A stretch of 64,000 nucleotides of DNA from VRUE01 sp963714155 (GTDB lineage Bacteria > Actinomycetota > Thermoleophilia > Solirubrobacterales > 70-9), in the NCBI GenBank assembly GCA_963714155.1, contig OY970236.1, forward strand, positions 682,001-746,000, written 5' to 3'. Under the pieces are notes generated by a model, which was given only the letters and a program-made list of their open reading frames with translations, was not told where the DNA came from and ran no database searches. Each line of letters starts with the position of its first letter. Within the stretch, counting starts at the first letter, position 1. The translations under genes and the position numbers were made by a program. Of the stretch, positions 41,568-49,397 are shown piece by piece.

Positions 41568-42691
41568 CCAACCGCAGCTCGCGGCCAGAGCTGGCGCAGG
41601 GCGAGGATCGCGAAGGCGTGGGACAAGGCGAGGGGCGTGGTCGAAGTGGGGACGCCGGTGCGGGCGTCGACGCGCTCGGGGAGCATGCCCGCCGCCGTCG
41701 CGGCCCGGCGCAGCTCCGCCATCAGGTGGAGCGCTGCCCGCCGCTCGCCCAGGGCGGCGAGGCCCCAGGCGGTCCAGGCCGTGGGCGCGGTCCAGGGGTC
41801 AATGCCGCCGGCCCAGCCCTGGGAGGGGACGATGCCGAAGCGCCCGCTTTCGGCGGCGAGGCGCTGCAGGGTGCGGCGAGCGAGCGGGTAGAGCGTGGGC
41901 AGTGAGAACGGCCGCACGGTCCAGGCGGCCACCGAGTCGAAACCGGATGTTGGGTCGTCCGCCTCGCGGATGAGCCCCCCAGATGCGCTGAAATGGGCCT
42001 GGATCGCGTCAGCCGCCTTCTGCCGCTCCTCGGGATCCGGCATGGTCGCGGTGGAGGCGATTGCGTTTCCGACGTAGTCGCCTGGATCTCCCTCTTGGTA
42101 GTCGGCGCTGTCACGCCAGCTCAGCGCGGGGGGAGGCGTGGCCAAACCCGCCGCCCGCCCCGCTGCGGCGACCCAGCCGGTGGCGTCTCCCTGCGCCTCG
42201 CGACCGCCGACCGGCGCGCCGTTGGGGTAGAAGCGCGCCGCTGCGTTCAGGTCGAGGCCACGCAGGAAACGAGCGATGCGACGCGCCTTGCCGCCGTAGC
42301 CCGCGCCGGCCAAGGCGATCGCCACAGCGCCCGCGTCGCGGGGCCAGACGTAGGCCCAGCCCTCCCGCGCCCCGGCGATGACCGCACCGCTGCGCCGGTC
42401 AGTGAGCGCGTGCAGCACGAGCAGCGAGCGCGAGTACAGCCGCCGCGCCCATGGCGGCGCATTCCCTCCGAGCGGCCGCGCCGCTTCCAGCCAATGCGGG
42501 TGGGATCGAACAGTCGCCGCAGCGCCGAGCGATCGCACGTTGACGACCCGCTCGCTTCCGTAGCGCTCGACCGTCCGCAGCCTGTTGCTGGCGGGCAGAT
42601 AGCGATGCCGCACCGAGTCGGAGGGCGAGCCTCCGGAGACGAGCACGGCAGCGATGGCGAGGAACGCCGCAAACCCCGCCGCTGCGCGCAT
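41534..42691 (-). CDS. GH15-like (glucoamylase-type) secreted protein
   Basis: The protein has 385 aa with a signal sequence (RAAAGFAAFLAIAAVLVSGG). The start is ATG 42691; a TTG 7 codons upstream is also in frame. GH15 landmarks are GWAYVWPRDAGAVAIAL and the C-terminal LPERVDARTGVPTSTTPLALSHAFAIL, a (alpha/alpha)6 barrel with Glu in the catalytic region. It may hydrolyse alpha-glucans or dextrin outside the cell. Convergent with the methyltransferase; upstream lies tRNA-Phe. Confidence 0.78.
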   Translation of the reverse strand: MRAAAGFAAFLAIAAVLVSGGSPSDSVRHRYLPASNRLRTVERYGSERVVNVRSLGAAATVRSHPHWLEAARPLGGNAPPWARRLYSRSLLVLHALTDRRSGAVIAGAREGWAYVWPRDAGAVAIALAGAGYGGKARRIARFLRGLDLNAAARFYPNGAPVGGREAQGDATGWVAAAGRAAGLATPPPALSWRDSADYQEGDPGDYVGNAIASTATMPDPEERQKAADAIQAHFSASGGLIREADDPTSGFDSVAAWTVRPFSLPTLYPLARRTLQRLAAESGRFGIVPSQGWAGGIDPWTAPTAWTAWGLAALGERRAALHLMAELRRAATAAGMLPERVDARTGVPTSTTPLALSHAFAILALRQLWPRAAVGQAGTRQRPSQ

Positions 42692-42772
42692 CGCGACCAC
42701 GCCCCAATGCAATCAGCCCGATCGCGGCGCGGTCGCTAGCCTTCGCCAAGCAAGGCTCGACTTTGCGCCCCA

Positions 42773-42845
42773 GGCGAGGTAGCTCAGTTGGTAGAGCACA
42801 CGACTGAAAATCGTGGTGTCGTGGGTTCGATTCCCACCCTCGCCA
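42773..42845 (+). tRNA. tRNA-Phe (GAA)
   Basis: A 7-bp acceptor stem GGCGAGG/CCTCGCC, D-arm GCTCAGTTGGTAGAGC, anticodon stem CACGA/TCGTG with loop CTGAAAA (anticodon GAA), T-arm GTGGGTTCGATTCCCAC and discriminator A are all present. The terminal CCA is not encoded. A more accessory stretch follows, so it may mark an island boundary. Confidence 0.97.
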
Positions 42846-42919
42846 TCTACTCCTGTCTCCCGGCAAATGGGTAGCTATGAGCCGCTCGCGCTAAGCGCGC
42901 AAGTATCGTCGAGCGCTTC

Positions 42920-45900
42920 ATGCGGGAGATCCTCGAGTTTTGGCGGGCGGTGGAGATGTTCAGCCCGCCGGCGATCCCAAAGACCCGCCCGGCGCAGCGG
43001 GTGTTCGACGTCACTCCCGGCGAGCCGCTGCCCTGGAATCCCGGGCACCCCGTTCAGGCCACGCGGCTGACCAAGGACCAGGCGTGGCGGCACACTGCCT
43101 ACGTCGGCCTCTACCCGCGCGAAGCGGTCTTCTCGGCGTTGAAGGACGTCTTTCCTTCCGTACCCGACAGCTACGAGGAGCGTCCCTCGGGGCAGAGCGC
43201 CCTGCTGGGTTTCGCGGTTTCGGAGAAGGGCATCCTGCTCGAGGGCTCTGCGGTGCTCTCGGCCTGCGCCTGGGCGACGGCGCGTGCCCTCGATCCGGGA
43301 CCGGCGGCGGCCGCATGGCTCGACGGCTTCGCCGACATCGAACGCGGCTTTGCCTCAGGCCTGGAGGAAACGCTTCTCGGCAGGACCGAGGAGCAACGCA
43401 AGCCGGTGGTCCTCGACTGGGGCATCCTCACCGAATGCCTGGAGGGCGCGATCGCGGCTTTGGGCGTGGAGGACGTGCTGCCCATCTCCGGGGTCCGGGT
43501 CAGCAGCGAAATCGTCGCGCGGCGGAGCGCCGGCACGGTCGAGCACGACTTTCTCAACAGCTTCATCGCCGACGACCTGGCCCGCGTCGCCACCGCTGCG
43601 GGCGCGGGTGAGGTGGGCGCCGCGCTTCGTGAGTACCTGCGGCCCACCGCCGAGCTCGACCTCGACGGTCGCATCGACGTGCGGACACGCCTCGACGAGG
43701 TCCGCCACGCCACCGAACCCGATCGGCTGCCTCCCGGCCGCTGGCCGGCGGGCCCGGAGCGGCCGTTGGCCCTGGGCCAGCAGCTCGCCGTCAATGAGGC
43801 GATCGCAATGCCCCGCGCCGGCGGCAATCTGTTCGCTGTCAACGGGCCGCCCGGCACCGGCAAGACGACGATGCTGCGCGACCTGGTCGCTGGGTTGGTC
43901 ACCGAACGGGCCGAGCGGCTGGCGGCGCTGACCGATCCAGCGGATGCATTCCTCGACAACCCCGATCGCTGGGAGACGACTCCCTATCGGCGCGTGATCC
44001 ATCGGCTGAGGCCCGAGCTGACCGGGTTCGAGCTGGTCCTGGCGTCCAGCAACAACGGGGCGGTCGAGAACGTCACGCTCGAGATCCCGTCGAGCGAGGC
44101 TGTCGACGGCCACTGGCGCGAGCTGGCGGAAGGCATCGACTACTTCCCGGCCCTGGCCGAGCGGGCGATGAGCGCCGTCAGGCCCTCGGGCGGCGCCTGG
44201 GCGCTGGTCGCCGCGCGGCTCGGCAACAGCAAGAACCGCAAGGACTTCGTCAACGCGGTCTGGTGGACCGAACAACGCAAAGAGGGCGACAACCGCCCGC
44301 CGCCGCCCCCGGGTCTGCGCGACCTCCTCGATAACTGGGAGGACAACCCTGAGGGACCGTCCTGGGCCGAGGCTGTGGCGGCGTTCGAGCGGGCTCGCGA
44401 TCGGGCGAGAGCGATCCGCGAGGACCGCCTCCAGGTGGCGGCGGCGCTCGACCGGGTTGCCGGGCTTGAGTCAGACCTCGAGGCGGCCCGTGCCGCGGAG
44501 CGGCCAGTAGGCGAACGGGTCCAGGCATCGCTGCCGCGGCGCGAGGAGCTTGCATCTCTGCAGCGCACGCGCGAGGACGAGCGCCGCCGCCGCGTCGAGG
44601 CTCGCGAGGAAGAGCTGCACCGGCGCCCCTCGGTGATCAGGTTTCGCGCCCGTGCCGCCTGGCGCGAGCGCGACGAGGAGCTCGCCGCCGCGATCGCCGC
44701 GCTGGACACGATCCTGGATGAGGTCGGCGAGGAGCTGCGGGTGCTGGAGGGTGAGGTGCGGGCGCACACCGAAGCAGGCGCTGTGCTCGCGGCGGCCGAA
44801 AAGGAGCACGACGCGGCTCGTCGGGTTCTGGCGCGCCACCGCGAGCGGACCGGTGCCCTCATGCCTGACGAGGGGTGGCGTGGCGATCGCGTGGCGCGTG
44901 AGCGGCAGGCGCCGTGGACCGATGCCGAGTCGAATGAAGCCCGCACCGAGCTGTTCCTGGCGGCGCTCGACCTCCACAGAGCGTTTCTCGTTCACGCCGC
45001 GAAGCCGATGCGCCAAACTCTCGACGGGGCGATGGACATCCTCTCCGGCAGGGCCCCGGCGGACCTATCAGCGGATGCGGCGCGAGCCGCATGGCAGGCG
45101 CTCTTCCTGCTCGTCCCGGTTGTCTCGACGACCTTTGCCTCGGTGGGGCGGCTGTTCGGGCGGCTCGGCCGCGAGGCGCTCGGCTGGCTGGCGGTCGACG
45201 AGGCCGGCCAAGCCACGCCGCAGAGCGCGGTCGGAGCGCTGTGGCGCTGCCAGCGGGCGGTGATCGTCGGCGATCCTCAGCAGCTGGAGCCGATCACGAC
45301 GGTCCCGTTCAGGGCCGAGCAGGCGATTCGAGAGCACTACGGCGTCGAGGATGAGTGGCTGACCGGCCGTACCTCGGTACAGGGCGTCGCCGATCGCCTC
45401 AACCGCTTTGGCACGACGCTGCCGGCGGCAGAGCGGCCGCTCTGGGTGGGTGCGCCCCTGACCGTCCACCGCCGCTGCGACGAGCCGATGTTCGGCCTCT
45501 CCAACCAGATCGCCTACGACGGGCTGATGATCGAGGCCACCGACCCGGCGCTCGGCCGGGACTTCGCCACCCGCCACCCGACCCTTCCACAAAGCAAGTG
45601 GATCGATGTCAGCTCCGACGCCTCGCAAGGAAACTGGATCCCCGCCGAGGGCGAGGAGGTCGACCGGATCCTCGCCCATCTCGACGAGATCGACTTCGAC
45701 CTCACGCAGGTGATGGCGATCGGCCCCTTCCGCGACGTCGCCCGCCAGCTTGAGCAACGTAGCTGGCGACACCGCGGGTTGCGCGCGGGGACCATTCACA
45801 CCGCCCAGGGCAAGGAGGCCGACATCGTGATCCTCGTGCTCGGCTCAGAACCCGCCCGCGAGGGAGCCCGGGCCTGGGCGGCGAGCAAGCCGAACCTGCT

Positions 45901-46024
45901 GAACGTCGCGGTCAGCCGGGCGCGGAGGCGGCTGTATGTGATCGGCGACCTTGAGGCGTGGCGGCGTCAGCGGTACTTCGATTTGCTGGCGGATCGGCTG
46001 CCGCATGATTGCCAACGCGCTTGA
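42920..46024 (+). CDS. large SF1 helicase / AAA-domain protein (UPF1/DNA2-like core)
   Basis: The protein has 1034 aa. An N-terminal domain of about 280 residues is unfamiliar (FDVTPGEPLPWNPGHPVQATRLTKDQAWRH). The Walker A motif is VNGPPGTGKTTML near residue 309. A long helical/coiled-coil insertion (about 480-690) rich in Arg and Glu splits the helicase; it resembles the 'stalk' insertions of UPF1-like enzymes. Motif II is VDEAGQATPQ (near 759), then VGDPQQLEPI, and late TIHTAQGKEADIVILVL and NVAVSRARRRLYVIGD. It may be a genome-defence or repair protein. It starts 74 nt after tRNA-Phe. Confidence 0.85.
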   Translation: MREILEFWRAVEMFSPPAIPKTRPAQRVFDVTPGEPLPWNPGHPVQATRLTKDQAWRHTAYVGLYPREAVFSALKDVFPSVPDSYEERPSGQSALLGFAVSEKGILLEGSAVLSACAWATARALDPGPAAAAWLDGFADIERGFASGLEETLLGRTEEQRKPVVLDWGILTECLEGAIAALGVEDVLPISGVRVSSEIVARRSAGTVEHDFLNSFIADDLARVATAAGAGEVGAALREYLRPTAELDLDGRIDVRTRLDEVRHATEPDRLPPGRWPAGPERPLALGQQLAVNEAIAMPRAGGNLFAVNGPPGTGKTTMLRDLVAGLVTERAERLAALTDPADAFLDNPDRWETTPYRRVIHRLRPELTGFELVLASSNNGAVENVTLEIPSSEAVDGHWRELAEGIDYFPALAERAMSAVRPSGGAWALVAARLGNSKNRKDFVNAVWWTEQRKEGDNRPPPPPGLRDLLDNWEDNPEGPSWAEAVAAFERARDRARAIREDRLQVAAALDRVAGLESDLEAARAAERPVGERVQASLPRREELASLQRTREDERRRRVEAREEELHRRPSVIRFRARAAWRERDEELAAAIAALDTILDEVGEELRVLEGEVRAHTEAGAVLAAAEKEHDAARRVLARHRERTGALMPDEGWRGDRVARERQAPWTDAESNEARTELFLAALDLHRAFLVHAAKPMRQTLDGAMDILSGRAPADLSADAARAAWQALFLLVPVVSTTFASVGRLFGRLGREALGWLAVDEAGQATPQSAVGALWRCQRAVIVGDPQQLEPITTVPFRAEQAIREHYGVEDEWLTGRTSVQGVADRLNRFGTTLPAAERPLWVGAPLTVHRRCDEPMFGLSNQIAYDGLMIEATDPALGRDFATRHPTLPQSKWIDVSSDASQGNWIPAEGEEVDRILAHLDEIDFDLTQVMAIGPFRDVARQLEQRSWRHRGLRAGTIHTAQGKEADIVILVLGSEPAREGARAWAASKPNLLNVAVSRARRRLYVIGDLEAWRRQRYFDLLADRLPHDCQRA

Positions 46025-46091
46025 CCATGAGCAGGGGGTCTAACAAACTTCGACGCCGATCATCTCCCAGAACGCCGACGAGAACGCAGGC

Positions 46092-46484
46092 ATGACTGAG
46101 ATCGAGATCAAGCCGGTGGGGCGGGTCGAATCCCCACTCACCGACCGAGCGGAAGCGCCCAAGCAGGGCAAGGAGGGGGCGCCCGAGGCCTGGCTTGTTT
46201 TCGAGTCGGAGCTGCTCGAGGCCCTGCATGGAATCGAGCCCGGCGACGAGATTCTCGTCTTCACCTGGCTCGACCGCGGGCGGCGCGACGTGCTGCAGAC
46301 CCATCCCCGCGACGACCCGGCCAATCCGGTTCAGGGGGTCTTCAACACCCGCTCGCCGGACCGGCCCAACCCGATCGGGTTGCATCCGGTCACGGTGGTC
46401 GCGATCGACGGCGCGCGGGTGCTGGTCAGCGAACTCGAGGCGCTGGACGGGACGCCGATCCTCGACGTCAAGCCGGTGCTTTAG
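46092..46484 (+). CDS. trmO: tRNA m6t6A37 methyltransferase (TsaA/YaeB/VirR fold)
   Basis: The protein has 130 aa, short but of normal TrmO-like beta-barrel type. PVGRVESPLTDRAEAPKQG at the start, FTWLDRGRRDVLQTHPRDDPANPVQGVFNTRSPDRPNPIGLHPVTVVAIDGARV and LDGTPILDVKPVL at the end match the SAM-binding TrmO domain. It N6-methylates t6A37 in certain tRNAs. No functional link with its neighbours is seen. Confidence 0.88.
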   Translation: MTEIEIKPVGRVESPLTDRAEAPKQGKEGAPEAWLVFESELLEALHGIEPGDEILVFTWLDRGRRDVLQTHPRDDPANPVQGVFNTRSPDRPNPIGLHPVTVVAIDGARVLVSELEALDGTPILDVKPVL

Positions 46485-46493
46485 GCGGTCGCC

Positions 46494-46628
46494 TCAGAGC
46501 CGTCCCATCAGCAGCAGGATCAGCAGCACGACTGCGATCAGGGCGACGATGCCGCCGGCGACGGCGACCTTGAGCAGGACGAGCACGATCGCGATCAGGA
46601 CCAGCAGTCCGACTATCGCTCCAACCAT
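46494..46628 (-). CDS. 44-residue hydrophobic membrane peptide
   Basis: A small gene with a strong GGAGGGAG ribosome-binding site 5 nt before the ATG at 46628. The product (MVGAIVGLLVLIAIVLVLLK, continuing to LILLLMGRL) is almost entirely hydrophobic and spans the membrane once or twice. A longer open frame upstream (to 47525) is antisense to the sigma gene and not used. The function is unknown; such peptides are common in actinobacteria. Convergent with trmO. Confidence 0.7.
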   Translation of the reverse strand: MVGAIVGLLVLIAIVLVLLKVAVAGGIVALIAVVLLILLLMGRL

Positions 46629-46802
46629 TTGATCTCCCTCCGAAGGTTTCCCAGACATGGGCTGCCACTGGAACGGTCGTGGCGGCCCAGCGTCAGGCGC
46701 CACCCGCGTAAGGCGGCTGACAACCCCGCCGGGCAGGCGTTTCAGGAAATGCGTGGAGGCCCCTACCCTTGAGGAGATGACATTCGATGCGCGCAGTGCG
46801 CA

Positions 46803-48287
46803 ATGAGCAGCCTGCTCTCCGACCAGCGCTTGGTCCAACGTGCGGCGGGCGGGGAGGAGCGCGCGTTCGCGGCGATCTTCGATCGCTATCACCAGCCCCT
46901 GTACCGCTACTGCCTGGCGATCGTCGGCAATTCCCAGGACGCCCAGGACGCGCTGCAGAACACGATGCTGAAGGTGCTGCGGGCCCTGCCGGGCGAGCAG
47001 CGGGAGCTGAAGCTGAAGCCCTGGCTCTACCGGATCGCCCACAACGAGTCGGTCGACCTGCTGCGCCGTCGCCGCGATACGCGCGAGCTCGACGCCGAAC
47101 TGGCTGCGACCGGGCCAGCGCTGGCGGACGAGCTGAGCTCGCGGGAGCGCCTGCGACAGTTGCTTGCCGACCTCGACGAGCTGCCCGAGCGCCAGCACGG
47201 TGCCTTGGTTATGCGCGAGCTGGCCGGCCTCGACTTCGACGGAATTGCGACGGCGCTGGACACCTCGCCCGCGGTCGCGCGCCAGACTCTCTACGAGGCG
47301 CGCCTGAGCCTGCACCAGATGGATGAGGGACGGGGCATGGATTGCGAACAAGTGACCCAGGCGCTCTCCGATGGCGACGGCCGCGTCACCCGTCGCCGCG
47401 ACATTCGTGCCCATCTGCGCAACTGCCCGAGCTGCCGCCGCTTCGGTGAGGAGATCGAGGACCGCGAGCGGGACTTCGCTGCTCTCGCGCTGTTGCCGGC
47501 TGCGGCCGCCGGCGGCTTGCTGCACGGCTTGCTCGGCGGTGGTGCGGCCGGTGGAGCCAGTGGCGGCGCTGCCGCCAGCGGTGGTGGTGCCGCGGCGGGG
47601 GCCGCTGTTGCCGGTGGGGCGGCGAAGACGATTGGCTCCTCCGCGGCTCTCAAAGGTGCCGCCGCCATCCTCGCCGTCGCCGCGATCGGCACCGGGGCCG
47701 CCGAGCGCGGCGGTCTGATCGACCTCGGGCTGCCCGGGGATGGTGGTTCGAAGTCGGCACCAGCGCCGCGGCCCGCCGCGGCGGATGCCGCAGCGGCGCC
47801 GGCAGGAAGCGGATCACTCGGCCCGCTGACGCGATCCGCTGCCGCCCCGGCGGCCCGGGTGAAGGCGAGCAGGATCGCAGGGCAGAGGCGGGCCGCCAGA
47901 AGCGAGGCAGCTGGAACCACCAAAGCAGCGAGCGACGGCGAAACTCGCCCGGAGCCGACACCGTCCGGCGGCTCACAGGGTGGTGGCGGCCACTCCCGTG
48001 GCAAGGGACACGAAAAGCAACGCCCCGCCGCTGCAACCCACGGGCAGCAGACGGCGGCTGCTCACAAAAACACGAACCACGGAGCTGGTGGGGGCCGCGA
48101 ACACCCGGCGCACCCGGCAAAGCCCTCCCATCCGGCGCATCCCTCGAACTCGAGTGCCGGCAAGGAAAAGGCGGCGCCCAAGAGCAGTGCCTCGGCCCCG
48201 GAAGCTGGTTCCAACGGAAGCAGCGCAACGCACGGCGCCGCTGCCGAAGAAGCCCCGGCACAGGCCGAGTCCGGCCAGAAACCCTGA
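46803..48287 (+). CDS. ECF sigma factor fused to a zinc-finger anti-sigma-like membrane protein
   Basis: The protein has 494 aa. The N-terminal 170 residues are a sigma-70 ECF factor: region 2 (AFAAIFDRYHQPLYRYCLAIVGNSQDAQDALQNTMLKVL) and region 4 (ADLDELPERQHGALVMRELAGLDFDGIATALDTSPAVARQTLYEARLSL). Then comes a ZAS-like segment with H-x3-C-x2-C (AHLRNCPSCRRF, about residues 202-213), a Gly/Ala-rich region with a possible membrane segment (about 280-300), and a long low-complexity outer tail rich in Pro, Ala, His and Ser. So sigma and anti-sigma appear on one chain. The start is ATG after a weak GAGGAG. Confidence 0.8.
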   Translation: MSSLLSDQRLVQRAAGGEERAFAAIFDRYHQPLYRYCLAIVGNSQDAQDALQNTMLKVLRALPGEQRELKLKPWLYRIAHNESVDLLRRRRDTRELDAELAATGPALADELSSRERLRQLLADLDELPERQHGALVMRELAGLDFDGIATALDTSPAVARQTLYEARLSLHQMDEGRGMDCEQVTQALSDGDGRVTRRRDIRAHLRNCPSCRRFGEEIEDRERDFAALALLPAAAAGGLLHGLLGGGAAGGASGGAAASGGGAAAGAAVAGGAAKTIGSSAALKGAAAILAVAAIGTGAAERGGLIDLGLPGDGGSKSAPAPRPAAADAAAAPAGSGSLGPLTRSAAAPAARVKASRIAGQRRAARSEAAGTTKAASDGETRPEPTPSGGSQGGGGHSRGKGHEKQRPAAATHGQQTAAAHKNTNHGAGGGREHPAHPAKPSHPAHPSNSSAGKEKAAPKSSASAPEAGSNGSSATHGAAAEEAPAQAESGQKP

Positions 48288-48392
48288 ACGCGACACCCGC
48301 GGTTAAGGCCTGACGGAGGTTGCCTGCGCTCGTTCCTACGGGTGCAGGTAGCCAACAAAGTGCCCTATCGGGCGCGTCAACGAGGAGGCGTG

Positions 48393-48806
48393 ATGAAGCT
48401 CCAGACGAAGGTCGCGGCAGCGCTCGCGGCACTGATTCTCGCACTAGTTCCGGCCACGGTTCTGGCCGACCCGCCCGCCGGCCACGGGAATGGCAACGGC
48501 CCCGATTACAACCCCGCCCCCGAAAAACCCGAAACGCCGGGGCCGGGCGCTGGCACACCCGAAAAGGCCAAGGCGTACGGCGTCTACTGCAAGGACCAAA
48601 GCAAGAAACACGTCGCCGGCGAGAAGGGCACGCCGTTCAGCCAGTGCGTGACCGCGATGGCCAAGGCGGCCAACCACGAGAAGCTTCCCCCGGGCAAGGC
48701 CTGCAAGGGCATGAGCCGCAAGCACGTCAAAGGTGAGAAGGGCACGCCGTTCTCGCGCTGCGTCAACGGTGTGGCGAAGCTGAGAAAAGATCAGCAGGAG
48801 GTCTGA
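48393..48806 (+). CDS. small secreted protein with two KHVxGEKGTPFSxC repeats
   Basis: The protein has 137 aa with ATG 48393 after a GAGGAGG ribosome-binding site. A signal peptide (KLQTKVAAALAALILALVPATVLA) is followed by a Pro/Gly-rich spacer and two 21-residue repeats, KKHVAGEKGTPFSQCVTAMA and RKHVKGEKGTPFSRCVNGVA, each with one Cys, plus two further Cys (VYCKD, ACKGM), so two disulfides are likely. The family is not recognised. It lies downstream of the sigma fusion on the same strand and could be its target. Confidence 0.7.
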   Translation: MKLQTKVAAALAALILALVPATVLADPPAGHGNGNGPDYNPAPEKPETPGPGAGTPEKAKAYGVYCKDQSKKHVAGEKGTPFSQCVTAMAKAANHEKLPPGKACKGMSRKHVKGEKGTPFSRCVNGVAKLRKDQQEV

Positions 48807-48816
48807 GGCCGAACGC

Positions 48817-49296
48817 CTAAGCCACAGCGCCTGCGCCGCCGAAGTGCTGCTGCAGGCGCTTGTGGCGGTGGCGGAAGAACCAGCCGATCACCGGCCGCAG
48901 CGGGCGCGCCGGTAGGCCGAGGCGCGGCTGCCAGCAGACGCGGTCGGTGACGAGGCAGCCGCCCTCGGCCGGCTCGAGGGTGCGTTCGTGTTCCCAGGAG
49001 CGCTGGCTCAGCATTTTCGAACGCTCGAGAAAGCCGCGCTCGGGTTCGAGCCGCGCCAGCGTGACGTCGTCGTAGTCGAAGGGCAGCAGGCCGAAGAGCA
49101 GGATCCAGCTGCGCCCGATTGGCACGCCGATCTCGACGTTCTCCGGGTCGAGTTGCTCGACTCCCGGCGGCAGCGTCATCCGCAGGTAGGGGCGCATCTC
49201 GTCGTTGATCCCCTCAGGACTGATGACCCGGTCCCAGACCTCGGTCGGCGAGGCGTTGAGGTGCGAAAGAACAATTGTTTGGGCCGTTCGCGGCAC
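48817..49296 (-). CDS. SRPBCC-superfamily protein
   Basis: The protein has 159 aa from GTG. HLNASPTEVWDRVISPEGINDEMRPYLRMT and the end RVCWQPRLGLPARPLRPVIGWFFRHRHKRLQQHF match the START/SRPBCC cavity fold (polyketide-cyclase or coenzyme-Q-binding type). The ligand is not evident. It is divergent from the transposase-fold gene; a TAGGGAC-A-GTCCCTA palindrome (49300-49314) lies between them. Confidence 0.72.
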   Translation of the reverse strand: MPRTAQTIVLSHLNASPTEVWDRVISPEGINDEMRPYLRMTLPPGVEQLDPENVEIGVPIGRSWILLFGLLPFDYDDVTLARLEPERGFLERSKMLSQRSWEHERTLEPAEGGCLVTDRVCWQPRLGLPARPLRPVIGWFFRHRHKRLQQHFGGAGAVA

Positions 49297-49299
49297 GAT

Positions 49300-49314
49300 T
49301 AGGGACAGTCCCTA
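49300..49314. promoter_or_regulatory. perfect inverted repeat between divergent genes
   Basis: TAGGGAC and GTCCCTA are perfect 7-bp arms around one A. It lies just upstream of the SRPBCC GTG and 84 bp upstream of the transposase-fold gene; a candidate operator for either. Confidence 0.4.
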
Positions 49315-49397
49315 TTGCTATAACTCGAAAGTTCTTTACCATTCTCTAGGTAGAGACAGATGCAGGTGGTAGAAGTACACCCATCGATCGGAGCTTC

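Noticed and set aside
46629..47525. Extension of the 44-residue membrane peptide to a 343-codon frame
   Set aside because: It runs antisense to the sigma fusion and lacks domains; the strong ribosome-binding site marks the short start.
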